From Pyricularia pennisetigena (Eukaryota; Ascomycota; Sordariomycetes; Magnaporthales; Pyriculariaceae): 64,000 bases of DNA. Positions 32,801-42,582 of the stretch are shown here, in pieces. The DNA lies in NCBI RefSeq assembly GCF_004337985.1, contig NW_021940918.1, positions 2,522,169 through 2,586,168 of the forward strand, read 5' to 3'. Each line of letters begins with the position of its first letter. The first letter of the stretch is position 1. The notes under the pieces were generated by a model that saw only the letters and a list, made by a program, of their open reading frames with translations, did no database searches and was not told the DNA's origin. A program made the translations under genes and the position numbers.

Positions 32801-35800
32801 AACAGTGCGAGATCAGCCTTGACCATCTGGTCGATAGCACTCTTGACGTCCAGGCAAACCGCTTCGAGGGCGCCGACGTCGGTTTTGGTAACTCGCTCAG
32901 GGTCGGCGAGCTGTTTGTCATGGCGATCTCTCATCTCCTCAAACTCGTTGGCAACCTGGGCGATCAGAGATTCAATCTCCTTGAGATCTTGCTGACGTGA
33001 AAGTCCCTCCAGGCTGCCGTCAAGCTTGGCAGTGAGTCCAGCAAGCGACTCTTTGCTCTCCAATACTATGGTTTCGAGGGCATCAATGTGATCTTTCCGC
33101 ACAGCCTGTTCGCCATCAATCAGGTCATCAAGACGGGACTTGGCGTTGCGAAGTATGGTTTCGATGGCGACGACATCTTCTCGCGTCGCCGCATCGGTTG
33201 CGGCAGGCTCTCGACTGCTAGCAGGCATGTTGGAGACGGACTCTTGGAGCTTTTCTAGCATGGCAATGATGCCAGAAAGGTCTTCCTTAGAAGCCACGTC
33301 CTCCTTGGAGATGGATGCGGCGGGTATCACAGGGGCGGCGTTAGTCTCTATGCCGTCAACCTTGCTGCGGAGTTGGGTGATGAGTCCCTCGAGGTTTTTA
33401 ATGTCGTCTTGCCGCAACACATCTACAGGAACAATGGCAGCACTGTTGTCAGTGATCATGGCGACAGCCTTGTCGTTGCTAGTGTCCCGCATGGTCCCAA
33501 TTTCTGACTTGACACCATCTAATCCATTCCTGAGTGCATCGAGGATCTCGTCGTTTGCCGTCAGGTCAGCTGGTTTGTTCGCCATTTTCTCGATGCTGGA
33601 CTTCAGATCCTCAAGACCTTCCTGCAATGCATCCAGTACCTCGTTGGTTCCAGCGATGGGTCGGTTAGCCATCTCGTTACGAAGGCTGCCAATGCCATCC
33701 TGAAGAGCCTCAAGGACCTCCTTGTTGTTACTGCCTCCGTTGCTTGTAGAAATAGCAGACATCGGCACTAGCGAGGAGTTGACCGTCTCACGGAGGTTTT
33801 CGATCTCGCTCTGAAGGACCTCGCGAGAGCTGTTAGAAGACTTTGAGACAAGGTCAGAAATCTCCTCACGAAAGAGATCTAGAGTGCGGACGAGCCCTTC
33901 CAGAAATTGTTCTTGACCAGCTGTTCCGGAAGCCCTGTCAATGTATCTCTCCATGTCGATGCGGAGCTTTTCGAACCCGTCCTTGGTCGCATCAAGAACC
34001 TGCTCCGTGTCCCTACCGTTGGCGGCTACATTCTGCTTAGCCTCCTCTGAGACGGCATGGAACTCCTCGCGCATTACTTGCATGATCTCGCGAATGCGGT
34101 CTTGAATCTCCTCGGTGTCGATGCCCCTTTGGACGACTGAGTCATCGCGTTGCGGAAGCTCAATGCCTTCAAGGCCCTCCCGAACCGCGTCAATCATGTC
34201 CTTCTTCGAGAGCTCCGCACCCATCGCCGACGGGGCAACAGGGAATTCGAATTCTTCCAGGCATTCGCGAACTGCACCCAGGATCTCGTCTCGTGAGAGG
34301 CTGCTCTGCGGCTCGACTTGCGGCGGAGTGAAGTGTTTCAAACCCTCCACTACAGCCTGGAACACTTCTTCACGTGTGGCGCCCGGAACAACGTCGTTTT
34401 GAGGGGCGTATTCACGGAGTCCTTCTTGTAAACAGTCAAGAACCTCATCGCGCTCGAGACCGATTTGCTGAACCTGAATATCGGGCTTGTACGTTTCCCA
34501 AGCCTCCTGGATTGCTTGCATGACATCGTCCTTGGTCATTTCGTCCTTGCGAGGTTTGTTCATGGCTTGCGAGTCTTTCAAGGCCGACCGCATCGAGTTG
34601 TAGATCTCCGAGTAGTCCACCACAGGGCCACGAGATGCAGCGGTAGATTGGCGACGATGCTCCCTCATCAGCTGGTTCATGTGCTGCTTCATTTCTTCAA
34701 GACCATCATCTATGATCTTGGCCATGTCTATTCGGGTCACACTCTCGTCGCGGTTTGGTTTCTTGGCTTGAACCTCTTCGAGTCTTCGACCGATCTCTCG
34801 TCCCATTCCGAGCACTTCTCCTCGAAGCTCCCGGACCAGGGCCTTAACCTCAGCAGTGAGACCTCCTCCTTGGGCCACGCTATCCTTCACAGCCCGAATG
34901 CTTCGAATAACGTCTTCGGTAATAATCTCTGTCTCACCGGCTGGTGGAGCCGAAGATGCGCGAAAGCCGGGATCGGGTAGAGCGCGGGCACCCGGCGGCG
35001 GCAGTCCAGAGCGTCCGAATTCTAGTTCCCGCGCAGCCGGAGAGGGGTCTTCATCGAAACTAAAATTCCTGGGCCTACCAGGAGGGGGGTTCCAGTTGCC
35101 GTTGCTGTTTCTCTTGCCGTTGCCACCCGAGAAGACGACCGACTGATCCTGGCTGGTCTTCACAAGCCTCAACAGCTCTTCAACCTTGGCCGCTGTTGCC
35201 ATACCCGACATCTTTTCCGCGAGCTCAGACAGCCGACCGACCAAAAGATTTTGTCCATCTTTTGTGCCCATATCGCGCACAATCTTCTCCAGGAGACCCA
35301 TCGTGGCTGGACCGTCACTGCCGCAAAGCGAAGGCGTACTCATCCTATCACCATCCAGGGACGCGGAGAAGCTGTTGGGTGAGGGAATACGCGGGAGGGA
35401 AAAAGGTCTCACAGACTTTGATGATATGGATGGTGCACTGTGAGGCTTGTTGTCAAGCAGTAGGTTTCCGCCATAGGCATCCCTGAGTGTCGATTTCGAA
35501 ATTTCCTGAGTGTTGTTGACGAGATCGCGCAAACTCTTCCGTATATCCTCATCCCGGGTATTAGTGGCCTCCTTGAGACTCAATAGATCGGTCGCATTGT
35601 CCCGGCTCCTACGGCTCAGCTGTGCCATCTCCTTTTGCAACGAGGTAGCGATATTCGTAAGGCTAAGAATCTGTTGTGAGAGGGAGTCTATCGCCACGGA
35701 TGGCTGAGATTGCTGTTGCCTGACCAGAGCGTTCGAGTTATTTGTTACGTTGGAAAGAGGGGTTTCGGGCAGTTCTCTGGCGGTAGCAGGGGCAGACTGT

Positions 35801-36405
35801 GGAACGGGCAATTCCCTTGCCGTCTTCTCCCGTGTTGGGGTAGACATGTTCTGTAGTGCCAGCATAGTTGCCGATTGTGGAGGGGTGTTCTCGCCGAGGA
35901 TGCTCTGTGTGGACCGCCGCGCGATGGGTCGAACAATAGGTGTCAAGCTAGGGCCTGGCGAGAGCGCGAGGGCGTTTTGTCTGCTGGCGTCTTCGGGGCT
36001 TCTGAAGTCGCTGAACGGGTCCTTTGGCGTGCCCGGCCTGGGAAACTTCTCCATTGACTGTGGAGTGGATGAGATAGAATCGCGGCCACCAGTGCCATTC
36101 TCCAGTAGGAGTCCGAATTCTCGTACCGTACTGGGCTGCAGAGACTGCATGCGGCGGTGGGCTGGCGTGGTTTTGATGAGAGATGACCTCTCGGACGAGA
36201 CTTCACTCTTCCGTTTTGAGCTGGGGCCGGGGTTGAGCGAGTTCTCGCGCGCCTTTTCGGTGAGCGCGGCATGGGCTGACTGAATGGCCGCCGAGGTGCC
36301 TGGCTTCGATGGAGAGCCAAGTCCTGGTGATTGGGGATTAGGGTTAAGAGGCAGAGGTGGTGGCGCTCTTTCGGGGTCAGAACTATCCCACCTGTTGTTG
36401 TTCAT
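29848..36405 (-). CDS. Very long coiled-coil repeat protein, 2185 residues, intronless
   Basis: One uninterrupted frame starts at the ATG at 36405. I do not recognise the family. Residues 1 to about 480 are Pro/Ser-rich and disordered, with a short coiled coil near 230-300. From about 640 to 975 a degenerate unit recurs about ten times (DEVLDALQEGLEDL, DEILDALRNGLDGV, DMIDAVREGLEGI and similar). A second degenerate unit follows (DVVAIETILRNAKSRLDDL and relatives). At about 1515-1720 there is a near-perfect 34-residue tandem array. A classic coiled coil (about 1800-1900) precedes a basic, disordered C-terminus. There is no membrane segment or signal peptide, so a cytoskeletal, septal or nuclear scaffold is plausible. 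It resembles giant tether proteins in composition only, and no function is claimed. Confidence 0.85.
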   Translation of the reverse strand: MNNNRWDSSDPERAPPPLPLNPNPQSPGLGSPSKPGTSAAIQSAHAALTEKARENSLNPGPSSKRKSEVSSERSSLIKTTPAHRRMQSLQPSTVREFGLLLENGTGGRDSISSTPQSMEKFPRPGTPKDPFSDFRSPEDASRQNALALSPGPSLTPIVRPIARRSTQSILGENTPPQSATMLALQNMSTPTREKTARELPVPQSAPATARELPETPLSNVTNNSNALVRQQQSQPSVAIDSLSQQILSLTNIATSLQKEMAQLSRRSRDNATDLLSLKEATNTRDEDIRKSLRDLVNNTQEISKSTLRDAYGGNLLLDNKPHSAPSISSKSVRPFSLPRIPSPNSFSASLDGDRMSTPSLCGSDGPATMGLLEKIVRDMGTKDGQNLLVGRLSELAEKMSGMATAAKVEELLRLVKTSQDQSVVFSGGNGKRNSNGNWNPPPGRPRNFSFDEDPSPAARELEFGRSGLPPPGARALPDPGFRASSAPPAGETEIITEDVIRSIRAVKDSVAQGGGLTAEVKALVRELRGEVLGMGREIGRRLEEVQAKKPNRDESVTRIDMAKIIDDGLEEMKQHMNQLMREHRRQSTAASRGPVVDYSEIYNSMRSALKDSQAMNKPRKDEMTKDDVMQAIQEAWETYKPDIQVQQIGLERDEVLDCLQEGLREYAPQNDVVPGATREEVFQAVVEGLKHFTPPQVEPQSSLSRDEILGAVRECLEEFEFPVAPSAMGAELSKKDMIDAVREGLEGIELPQRDDSVVQRGIDTEEIQDRIREIMQVMREEFHAVSEEAKQNVAANGRDTEQVLDATKDGFEKLRIDMERYIDRASGTAGQEQFLEGLVRTLDLFREEISDLVSKSSNSSREVLQSEIENLRETVNSSLVPMSAISTSNGGSNNKEVLEALQDGIGSLRNEMANRPIAGTNEVLDALQEGLEDLKSSIEKMANKPADLTANDEILDALRNGLDGVKSEIGTMRDTSNDKAVAMITDNSAAIVPVDVLRQDDIKNLEGLITQLRSKVDGIETNAAPVIPAASISKEDVASKEDLSGIIAMLEKLQESVSNMPASSREPAATDAATREDVVAIETILRNAKSRLDDLIDGEQAVRKDHIDALETIVLESKESLAGLTAKLDGSLEGLSRQQDLKEIESLIAQVANEFEEMRDRHDKQLADPERVTKTDVGALEAVCLDVKSAIDQMVKADLALLPSKDDLQKLENLLNDLKEKVSGDAEATAKAFDDRQAETVGVNENVKEVNENVKEVNENVKEVKAFLEEFQTSVKEKLDEGKSGVDSLTKLLEDIGETAGKSAGVSDDLKVMFEAVKIEFEESRAGVVGAKLEADESFKQTTDTLSAKIDEKIGELLLKYETFQAEMEERAKNGEARDLGLEEAVIGTKAVADELKTLIDTLGATVTDSLEKMEEASKTVFSRVEDLVNKTDENQADAKVEHQLTRDEIKQAYGAVEGLLTDKVCEYQPQILESVKNVLLIVSEHFEHSKSSTETIQEKIVESKPELPLLPPIEKYDDTQVIERLDKLSERYDAATLIEKLQTLNDKCDDTQVIERLDKLSEKYDGDGAVLISKLDALSEKCDDTQVIERLDKLSEKYDGDGAVLISKLDALSEKCDDTQVIERLDKLSEKYDGDGAVLISKLDALSEKCDDTQVIERLDKLSEKYDGDGAALMAKLDTINEKCDDTQVIERLDKLSERYDGAALMAKLEALDDKYNGTLVVNDKIDSLTSKCEEGALNNGEKIDKLSEKVSDDNIAVREKLDKLVGHTETADKAFNKLDTLEMVHQQVLQTAAEVSAFVAAQTLRISDEHDDREKTLQETTLAIERGTAQKEALDEDITRLRKEQEELRLSVERLREEQEELARQRTRLTADVASLETAVTLRREELREVEDRAQSLERRILEGVMDHSRVMLMAKAGGFTKGRDAMSRKRVSSTRQKNRSADAAGAVDGRPVGAERKQDSKKMRTVPINMAMSVAAANRSGLAPPNPGPQARRIVSLSQINHNVPVGGFKRSQSVRQPGRPGMRKSSWAGGRDSTPVPAIPKEYGDVNSDDKENSIPRRVSEDGREGDAFVQPTPHEAAMAMVLADQITPPATELDLDLGQDDDAASQHSDADTLRRTSMGTSVITVESSVAGTYDGSGSDRDTEDYDSELDDASSQWTESQVGVTPSDVSGAGSEVVLYET
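31237..31862 (-). repeat. 102-bp tandem repeat inside the coiled-coil gene
   Basis: Copies start at 31339, 31441, 31543, 31645 and 31747 (period exactly 102 bp), with a 96-bp step to 31843 and a diverged copy before 31339. Each unit encodes 34 residues containing CDDTQVIERLDKLSEKYDG. The copies from 31441 to 31746 are nearly identical at DNA level, including third positions. This points to recent unequal exchange or slippage. The repeat preserves frame. Confidence 0.95.
32619..32682 (-). repeat. 21-bp triplicate encoding VNENVKE
   Basis: Three copies with starts at 32621, 32642 and 32663 encode a perfect heptad repeat (VNENVKE three times). A seven-residue period suits a coiled coil, so the copies extend one helix without breaking register. 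Confidence 0.9.
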
Positions 36406-37697
36406 AGTCAATCAGCAAAAGCCCGGTGCGGGGGAGAAGGAATGTGTTATTTTGCTGGCAGTGAGGGCGCCATCGAGGGAGTTGAGCAGAGCCCAATAGA
36501 CACCTACATTGGTACCAAGGCACGGCTGTTGTCAGACAGCGAACCGGAATGCTGATGTCTCAGACTCCCATACACCTGGCTTGGTGCATCCCTTTCTATG
36601 GGAGGCATCTTGTGTGATATTCGTTTTTTTTTTCTGGGGTTTTTTTTTTTTTTTTGTTCTGGTGTTCGCCGGCAAATATAGTCACTGTCGATTCGGGAGG
36701 TACTCGTTTGATGCCTCTCAATGGATGGAATGTGGCCGCTTCACATTACAAAAAGGCGGGATGGAACGCCGAACCAACCCCCTTCGAGGCGGCTGCAGGT
36801 TTTAGAGGTACTGAAGTTGATGATGGAAATTTTAAATCAGTGAAATGGAATGCTAAGTTCGACCGCCTTATTAAAAGCGCGGTCAAAAGTTTCAAGTGTG
36901 GAGAGATATCGTAGGTCGCAAGATTGATTGACGCCAGGTCCGGAGGGATTTGACCTTGACTTGGGGTATAAATTTGATGTTTGAGAGAGCAATGCTGACG
37001 TCGGACTTGTTTGTTATTTTTGGGGAAAGAAGGAACGGCGCGCCGGGGTAAAGGTAGGCTCCTCCCGGTCTGGATGCGTTGCTATCCTGATTTTGTTTGG
37101 CCGCATGCAGTACGGCCCAATCCAAATGTAAACATGATCGTTCACCGTGGCAACCGACTGTGCAGGGGTAGCTTTTGTGCGTTGTCGCCCTGAGTGTCCA
37201 GGCGAAGTGGGGGCAGCTGCATTTGACATCATGTCCACCTCGTCAACTCACCCTCCGAAAGTCTGAATCAAAGCTAAGGAAATAAGGGGCCGTCTTACAA
37301 AACCCAATTTTTATTCTTTCTTTCTCAGCCCAATGAATGACAGACAAATAACGATCGTACAGATGCACTAGTGATCTTGATATACCATGATTTTGATAGA
37401 GGCAGTTTGTACATAGTACACATATCACACGCCCCTTGTGCGTGAGATGAGCCACCAAAGGAACCAAGTGGATACGAAGTGTTTTTCCAAGTTGCACCGC
37501 CAGGGTCATATTGGTCAGTTAAATATACGAGTCGTATGCTTTATTTATAGCGTTGTCCAAAATGAATCCATGGTATATTAAATGGAACGCCTTCTACCTT
37601 TTAACACCCCGCAAATTTTGCTGGCTTTCGCCAAATGTTGTTACAAGTCTCCATAGCCCGTCCAACTTCTTTCCCAGATCTTTCTGCACAATGCCAC
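36406..37697. other. Gene-free 1.3 kb between the coiled-coil gene and GGC1
   Basis: This is the 5' flank of the coiled-coil gene followed by the 3' flank of GGC1. It has T tracts at 36624-36633 and 36640-36655. Short open frames on both strands have no recognisable content. Confidence 0.55.
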
Positions 37698-38915
37698 TCA
37701 GCTGCGGGCAAGAATCTTATCGAAGGCTGGGATAAGAGTTTGTGCCAGCCAGAATGAGAATGTCAACTTGGGGCCAGTCATGAGGAGCTGCAAAGTACAA
37801 ATTAGTATTCACTCTGTCACTTTTCATATAGCAAGGCATCAGTGACTAAACGTACCTTGGGAACAAGGCCCTTGAAGAAGCTAGAGAAGCCCTCCTTCCT
37901 GGCCATGTTGGACAGGATGCGGAAACCGCTCTCGGGGTTCTCGAAGTTCCTGTTCTGGATTCTCGTCTTAATAACATCGAGCGGCGCCGACACTACCAGC
38001 GAGGCCGATGATCCAGCGATGGATGCAACGAAATTTTGGAACCACGTCGCCTTGTTGTAGTCCTCAAGCTTGAAGAGGAACTCCTTTGCAAATGCAGAAC
38101 CACCGAAGAGCTAGAAAAATCCATCACCCACTCATGTTAGTAAAACAACCCTGTGCGTTTGGTAAACGGATATGTAATGGACGAAAAGATTTTGGCATAC
38201 CGCGAATGAACCAGGTGCGTTCCTGGCCGCAGTCCAACCCCAACCCCTGTAAAGCCCGAAGCCCTCGTCCTTGATGATGGCAAGCACACCTCGACCGCGG
38301 AAAGCCTCAGGGTTTGTCTGCCTCTTGATCTTCAGCACGTCGAGCGGAAGCAGGACGATCTCTCCGATGCCGATGAGACTGCCGGCCGTCGAGTGAAGTA
38401 TGGCCTTGCCAGTCTTCTTGCCAAACGCATTCTCAAAGTCCTTTCCGAAGTTGGCCGTCAGGGCATCGCGGGCGATCGGCTGTCCACCATACTTGTATAT
38501 CCTCTGAAGGACCTTGTATCCAGCAGCGTATCCAAGACCGGGGAACAAGGAGAAGAACTTCTTGGAGACCGGCGCTGTTGCCTTCTCCTTGAATATGACG
38601 GAGTTGAGCTGAGTGATGTTTTGGACCTAAATTTGCCGAGTCAGCCTAAAAGCTGTTCGCTCGCGGGCAACTGGTAGGAATCAAGCATATCCTACCCTCG
38701 TCTCGTTGCTCATCAAGCGCTTGGCGATGGTGTCAACCTGTCATTCAGCTGTCAGTCTGGTGTTCGTTGTTGCTCCTGAAACACAATTGTTAATTGGGTT
38801 TGCTTCAACGCACGGGATGAAAAAGCATGAGCTCTGAAATTCCTGCAGACCCGGAACCGAGCAACCTCGCCAGGTTAGACTCCTTTTCACGACCGGCAGC
38901 AACTGGGGGCGACAT
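37698..38915 (-). CDS. GGC1: Mitochondrial GTP/GDP carrier Ggc1
   Basis: Five exons (minus): 38915-38814, 38737-38696, 38626-38201, 38110-37856 and 37787-37698. All are joined in phase 0, giving 304 residues. The three carrier motifs are FHPVDTIAKRL, LPLDVLKIKRQ and APLDVIKTRIQ. The block GSLIGIGEIVLLPLDVLKIK followed by QTNPEAFRGRG and LYRGWGWTAARNAPGSFA is diagnostic of Ggc1 rather than other carriers. In yeast the protein exchanges matrix GDP for cytosolic GTP and is linked to mitochondrial iron homeostasis. There is no cleavable presequence, as usual for carriers. The length matches the family. The second exon is only 42 nt. Confidence 0.96.
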
Positions 38916-39728
38916 TGTTAATCGGGACTTGTTTATTGGTGAAAAACTGATGAAAGAAAATATAGACACGAGGGAGGTATATCAGGGCTAATAGTAGAAC
39001 AATGAGCGTCGGATGTTGAGAATTGGCGATTCAGAAAGTAGACCAAAGGATACACGGTGATCGTGTTGGAAGAACTTGCGTCCGTATCGGAGTAAAAGAT
39101 CTCTTATCGCTGTGGAACAAAAATTTTGACAACGCCGATTCTCGCATTTGTAGAAAAGTTTCGATGGAGCTTGGGACAGGGGCCCCCGCCCTAGTCTTAG
39201 CGAATCAAAGCTCTTATTGAAAGGCTTGTTTTTCAGGTGCTCACTTGGTAACAATTGTTACTGCATTAGGAATGGGTTAATGCCTTCGGGGGTCTGTATC
39301 TGCAAGAAGCCTCTAACCTTAAAGATATCTTCTCGCTGGTATTCTAAGGGTCTTAGTCATACGTACTTGTTGTACTTTGTTGCTGGCGAATACCAAGGTG
39401 AAACCTTCCTGCAGCCCTGTCGTGTGTGTTGCAAGCACAAGTTTCCTTGGGTTAGAACGGTCCGCATGGGCTTGAAAACTACTGTACACTAGGTAGATCC
39501 TAAGAACCATTTTAGTCTGGGGGCATTTTATTGCTGCTGAAATTTGACCCATCAGTCGAAACTGCCTGCCACTTTAAATACAACATGTTTAATCTTCTAA
39601 ACGTGTAGAACTCCATTCTCAAATTACGGGTATCAGTGTGGAAGGCAAATATCACCACAAACGCCAAATCTATGTGCCAGAAAAGATCTTTGACCCATCG
39701 GCATCCTCTCACACAAGCTTTTCAGGCT
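38916..39728. other. Intergenic between GGC1 start and RPC82 stop
   Basis: About 810 bp holding the GGC1 promoter and the RPC82 3' flank. No additional coding exon or RNA gene is recognised. Confidence 0.6.
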
Positions 39729-41984
39729 TTAATAATCCCTTAATACCGAGATAATGTCATCTAGCCGCATGACATGTCCCAGTATCTTATCTTCGATACG
39801 TCGATACTGGTCGTAGCGATCAAAATACTTCTTTTCGAGCGCTTCCTGCTCCCGACCCTTGATATCCGGCCGCTCAACGAAGCGCAAGACCTCACGAGCG
39901 TTTCGACGATGTACCTCGCGCACTTGCAAGCAGCGGAGCATGGTTTTGTATGTGTTATCAAGCAGTTGGCTGAGCGATGATTCAGTGTCGCAAAACCAAA
40001 GAAAGATCGTTGACTTGGCGTTCCTCGTGCTGTCCTTGGGTACTTCCTGCACGTCGACAAAGCCATGCATTTGCATCTCAAGCATTATCTTGTGCACAGT
40101 TCCCTTGGACATCATGGCCTGGTTCGGTAAAGACTTCTCATCAACCTTGCCTCGCTTCCTCACTATGCGAATCAATCGCAGTGAGTGCCGTCCAACCGTA
40201 CGCTCCAAGACTGTGTCGAGCTCAGTTTCTTGAAGTCGACGGACAAGTGGCTCGAAGTCAACAGTCCATTGGCCGTTGCCACAGTGACGGAGGAAGCCCT
40301 GGCTGCTTTCACACAAGAGGAGGAGGTGCTGCCTCATCTGAGATAGCCGACTTTCCTTGGGTTCTTTGAACTTGACCTTGCTTTCCTTCGTACCATTTGT
40401 GGTTGGTGGCGCGCTCTGCTGCCTGTGCAAGAGCTTGTCCAGCTCTTCGTCGTACTCGATCACGGAGATACCGTTAGCTCCCCCATCCTCGTCGTCACTC
40501 ATTTCCTCATCGTCATTCTGCAGAAACGGCTCAACTGGTCTCGGACGCGTTCTCCGAATTTTCTCCACAGCATGGTGGTCTAGCATGTTTGCATCCACTT
40601 TCCCAATCCCTGAGCCGACATCGAGCGATGGACTCAGCGAATCGAAAACCTCGTTTGTCGTCACATAGTTGCGTGCGTCGTCGTCATCGGCAAAAGCGTC
40701 AATGATTGGGTGTTTTTGACAGCGTGATAGTTTCTTGGTTAGTATGCTCAAAAGCACCGTGTATATATGCGCTGTCGTCTCTCCGATTGCGTCACAAACA
40801 GCATCAGCCAGTCTCCTGTTTCGCACTTCCACCAAGAACTTCTCATGGTTCACACGAAGAACAGCATCAGGCTGCAGTGATCAAAGTTAGTTCTCTCTAT
40901 TGCCAAAATGTAATCACTGGGGTGCCAGGTTCGAGACTCACATCAAGTGGAGGTGCGCTATACACATCCTGAAAACCGTTTGTGACATCGCCATCTTGAA
41001 TCTTGCGCCGCTTGGTAGATATGGGGTTGTCCTCTAGCTTTCTCTTGAGCTTTTTCCCCTCTTCTCTGATTTCACGCAGACGTTCAGAAATCAACCGTTG
41101 GTAGCGCTCCTTCTCTCTTGTGCCCTTCACGCCCTGTGGGAACTCCTTCCTCTCGATGTCGGCCTGCACCTCGCCATGAACATCCTCGAAGCTCTGGAAC
41201 ATCTTGGAGTTCACCTGTACGAGCAGCTCATCCTCAACAAGGCGACAGAGTATGGAGTTGAGATGATCCAGTGAGCTGACAGGGGGCATATCCTTGACCT
41301 TGGACTTGCTTGTCTCTTCGTCGTGATCATGTGCAAAGGGGTCATCGCCGTCCCCATTCATAGTGACGCTCGTATCGCCATTGGCGACTCGATGGGCCGA
41401 CTGATGCTTCCCAATCCTGACCCCGTAGGCATCCCGAAGGTCTCCAATCCTTGTATTGCCCAGAACCATGATGCTCTGGATGACATCCTTAGCGGCCTCT
41501 CCATGTAGAGTGCCAACCAGGTCAGCAACCTTTCCCATGCGGATCAGGTTGTATGCAGCGGCAGGATTGGCTTCGTATGCGGTAGGACCGGAGCCGGAAG
41601 AATAGTACAGCAGGTTGTGCTGAATCAGGACAGCGAGGCCATGTCGGAGCTGACGAGACGTCAAGGAGGTGTAGTGAACAAGCTGTGGCAGGGTCGATCG
41701 GCCTCTTGTGAGGAGCGTCGAAAATATGCGCTGTACGCAGATGTCAGTAAGCCACGATCCATTAATATTATCAACGCAGCGAAGGCGCATAAGAAGACTG
41801 GATCAGGTGATTGCGGCCTAGAGTTTAGAAGCGCATACCGATGGTAATTCACCGTAGACATCGTCAATAACCAGAGAACATAGCTCTGCTAGGTGCTTTG
41901 TCTGTTTGTCAAGGCAGCATGGTCAGGTGTCAATTCCGAATGCGAAAGCTGGGAACATGGAATGATTGGACTCACCACAAGCAT
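39729..41984 (-). CDS. RPC82: RNA polymerase III subunit Rpc82 (Rpc3)
   Basis: Exons (minus) are 41984-41976, 41901-41839, 41730-40942 and 40871-39729, giving 667 residues. The first exon is only 9 nt (ATG CTT GTG) with a GTGAGT donor. Joined to the second it gives MLVTKHLAELCSLVIDDVYG, the conserved N-terminus of this subunit, followed by GELPSRIFSTLLTRGR. Winged-helix blocks follow (LTSRQLRHGLAVLIQHNLL and MMSKGTVHKIMLEMQMHGFV). A Lys/Arg-rich patch (KKLKRKLEDNPISTKRRK) and an acidic loop (NDDEEMSDDEDGG) lie between them. The C-terminus has YRRIEDKILGHVMRLDDII. With Rpc34 and Rpc31 it forms the Pol III initiation subcomplex in the nucleus. It shares its promoter region with QCR2. Confidence 0.95.
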
Positions 41985-42582
41985 GACGATCGCTTGGCCA
42001 CAGCTTCAACAACACAGCTTCACCAATTTACCAAGGGTCTGGGTCGAAGCACAGGTTTGGCTTCTAGAGATCCTCTCACTATCTCTAGAGCTGCCACAGT
42101 TACTACCGTGGGGTCATTGAAAATATTATGGAGTTTAAGGATGCGCGACCAAATGCAACTCTTCTTATATGGGCCGAGAGTTGGGGAGCTATTTTTTTTT
42201 TTTTTTCTCCCTCTGACAATTGGGGTGGGTGACGATTCGAGATGGCGGGGAAGCCTTGGCTTGCGTTTTGGTATAAGCTCCACTGGCCGAGTCAACCGGC
42301 AAAACTGAATGAGGTCTGCAGCCATTGCGTAGATCCATTGGTTCAGCCACACTGGATACCAGCCTTAGGCAGCCTCGGAAAGTGGCTCAACTCGGCGTCG
42401 AAAATTGCTCGGGACCTAGCTTGCTGACATTGACCACAGTTCAATTGGAGGGCACTTTCCTACCTGGCTAGCCGTGGTGAAAGAAGCTTGCCGACTTCGA
42501 CAAAACCGACGAAAAAAATACAACACCCGCGCACCAATTGCGTTTCCGAATCACACAACCACACTCCCCCTCTCCCGGTACA
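41985..42582. promoter_or_regulatory. Divergent promoter region of RPC82 and QCR2
   Basis: About 600 bp between divergent starts, with a 15-T tract at 42192-42206 and CT-rich DNA just before the QCR2 ATG. No specific factor site is claimed. Confidence 0.45.

Noticed and set aside
32087..32995. 302-codon plus-strand frame (Ser/Leu-rich) opposite the coiled-coil gene
   Set aside because: It is the mirror of Glu/Asp/Lys/Leu-rich codons on the other strand and has no independent signals.
36330..36345. TTAGGG resembling a telomere repeat
   Set aside because: A single copy lies inside the coding sequence of the coiled-coil protein, so it is not a telomere tract.
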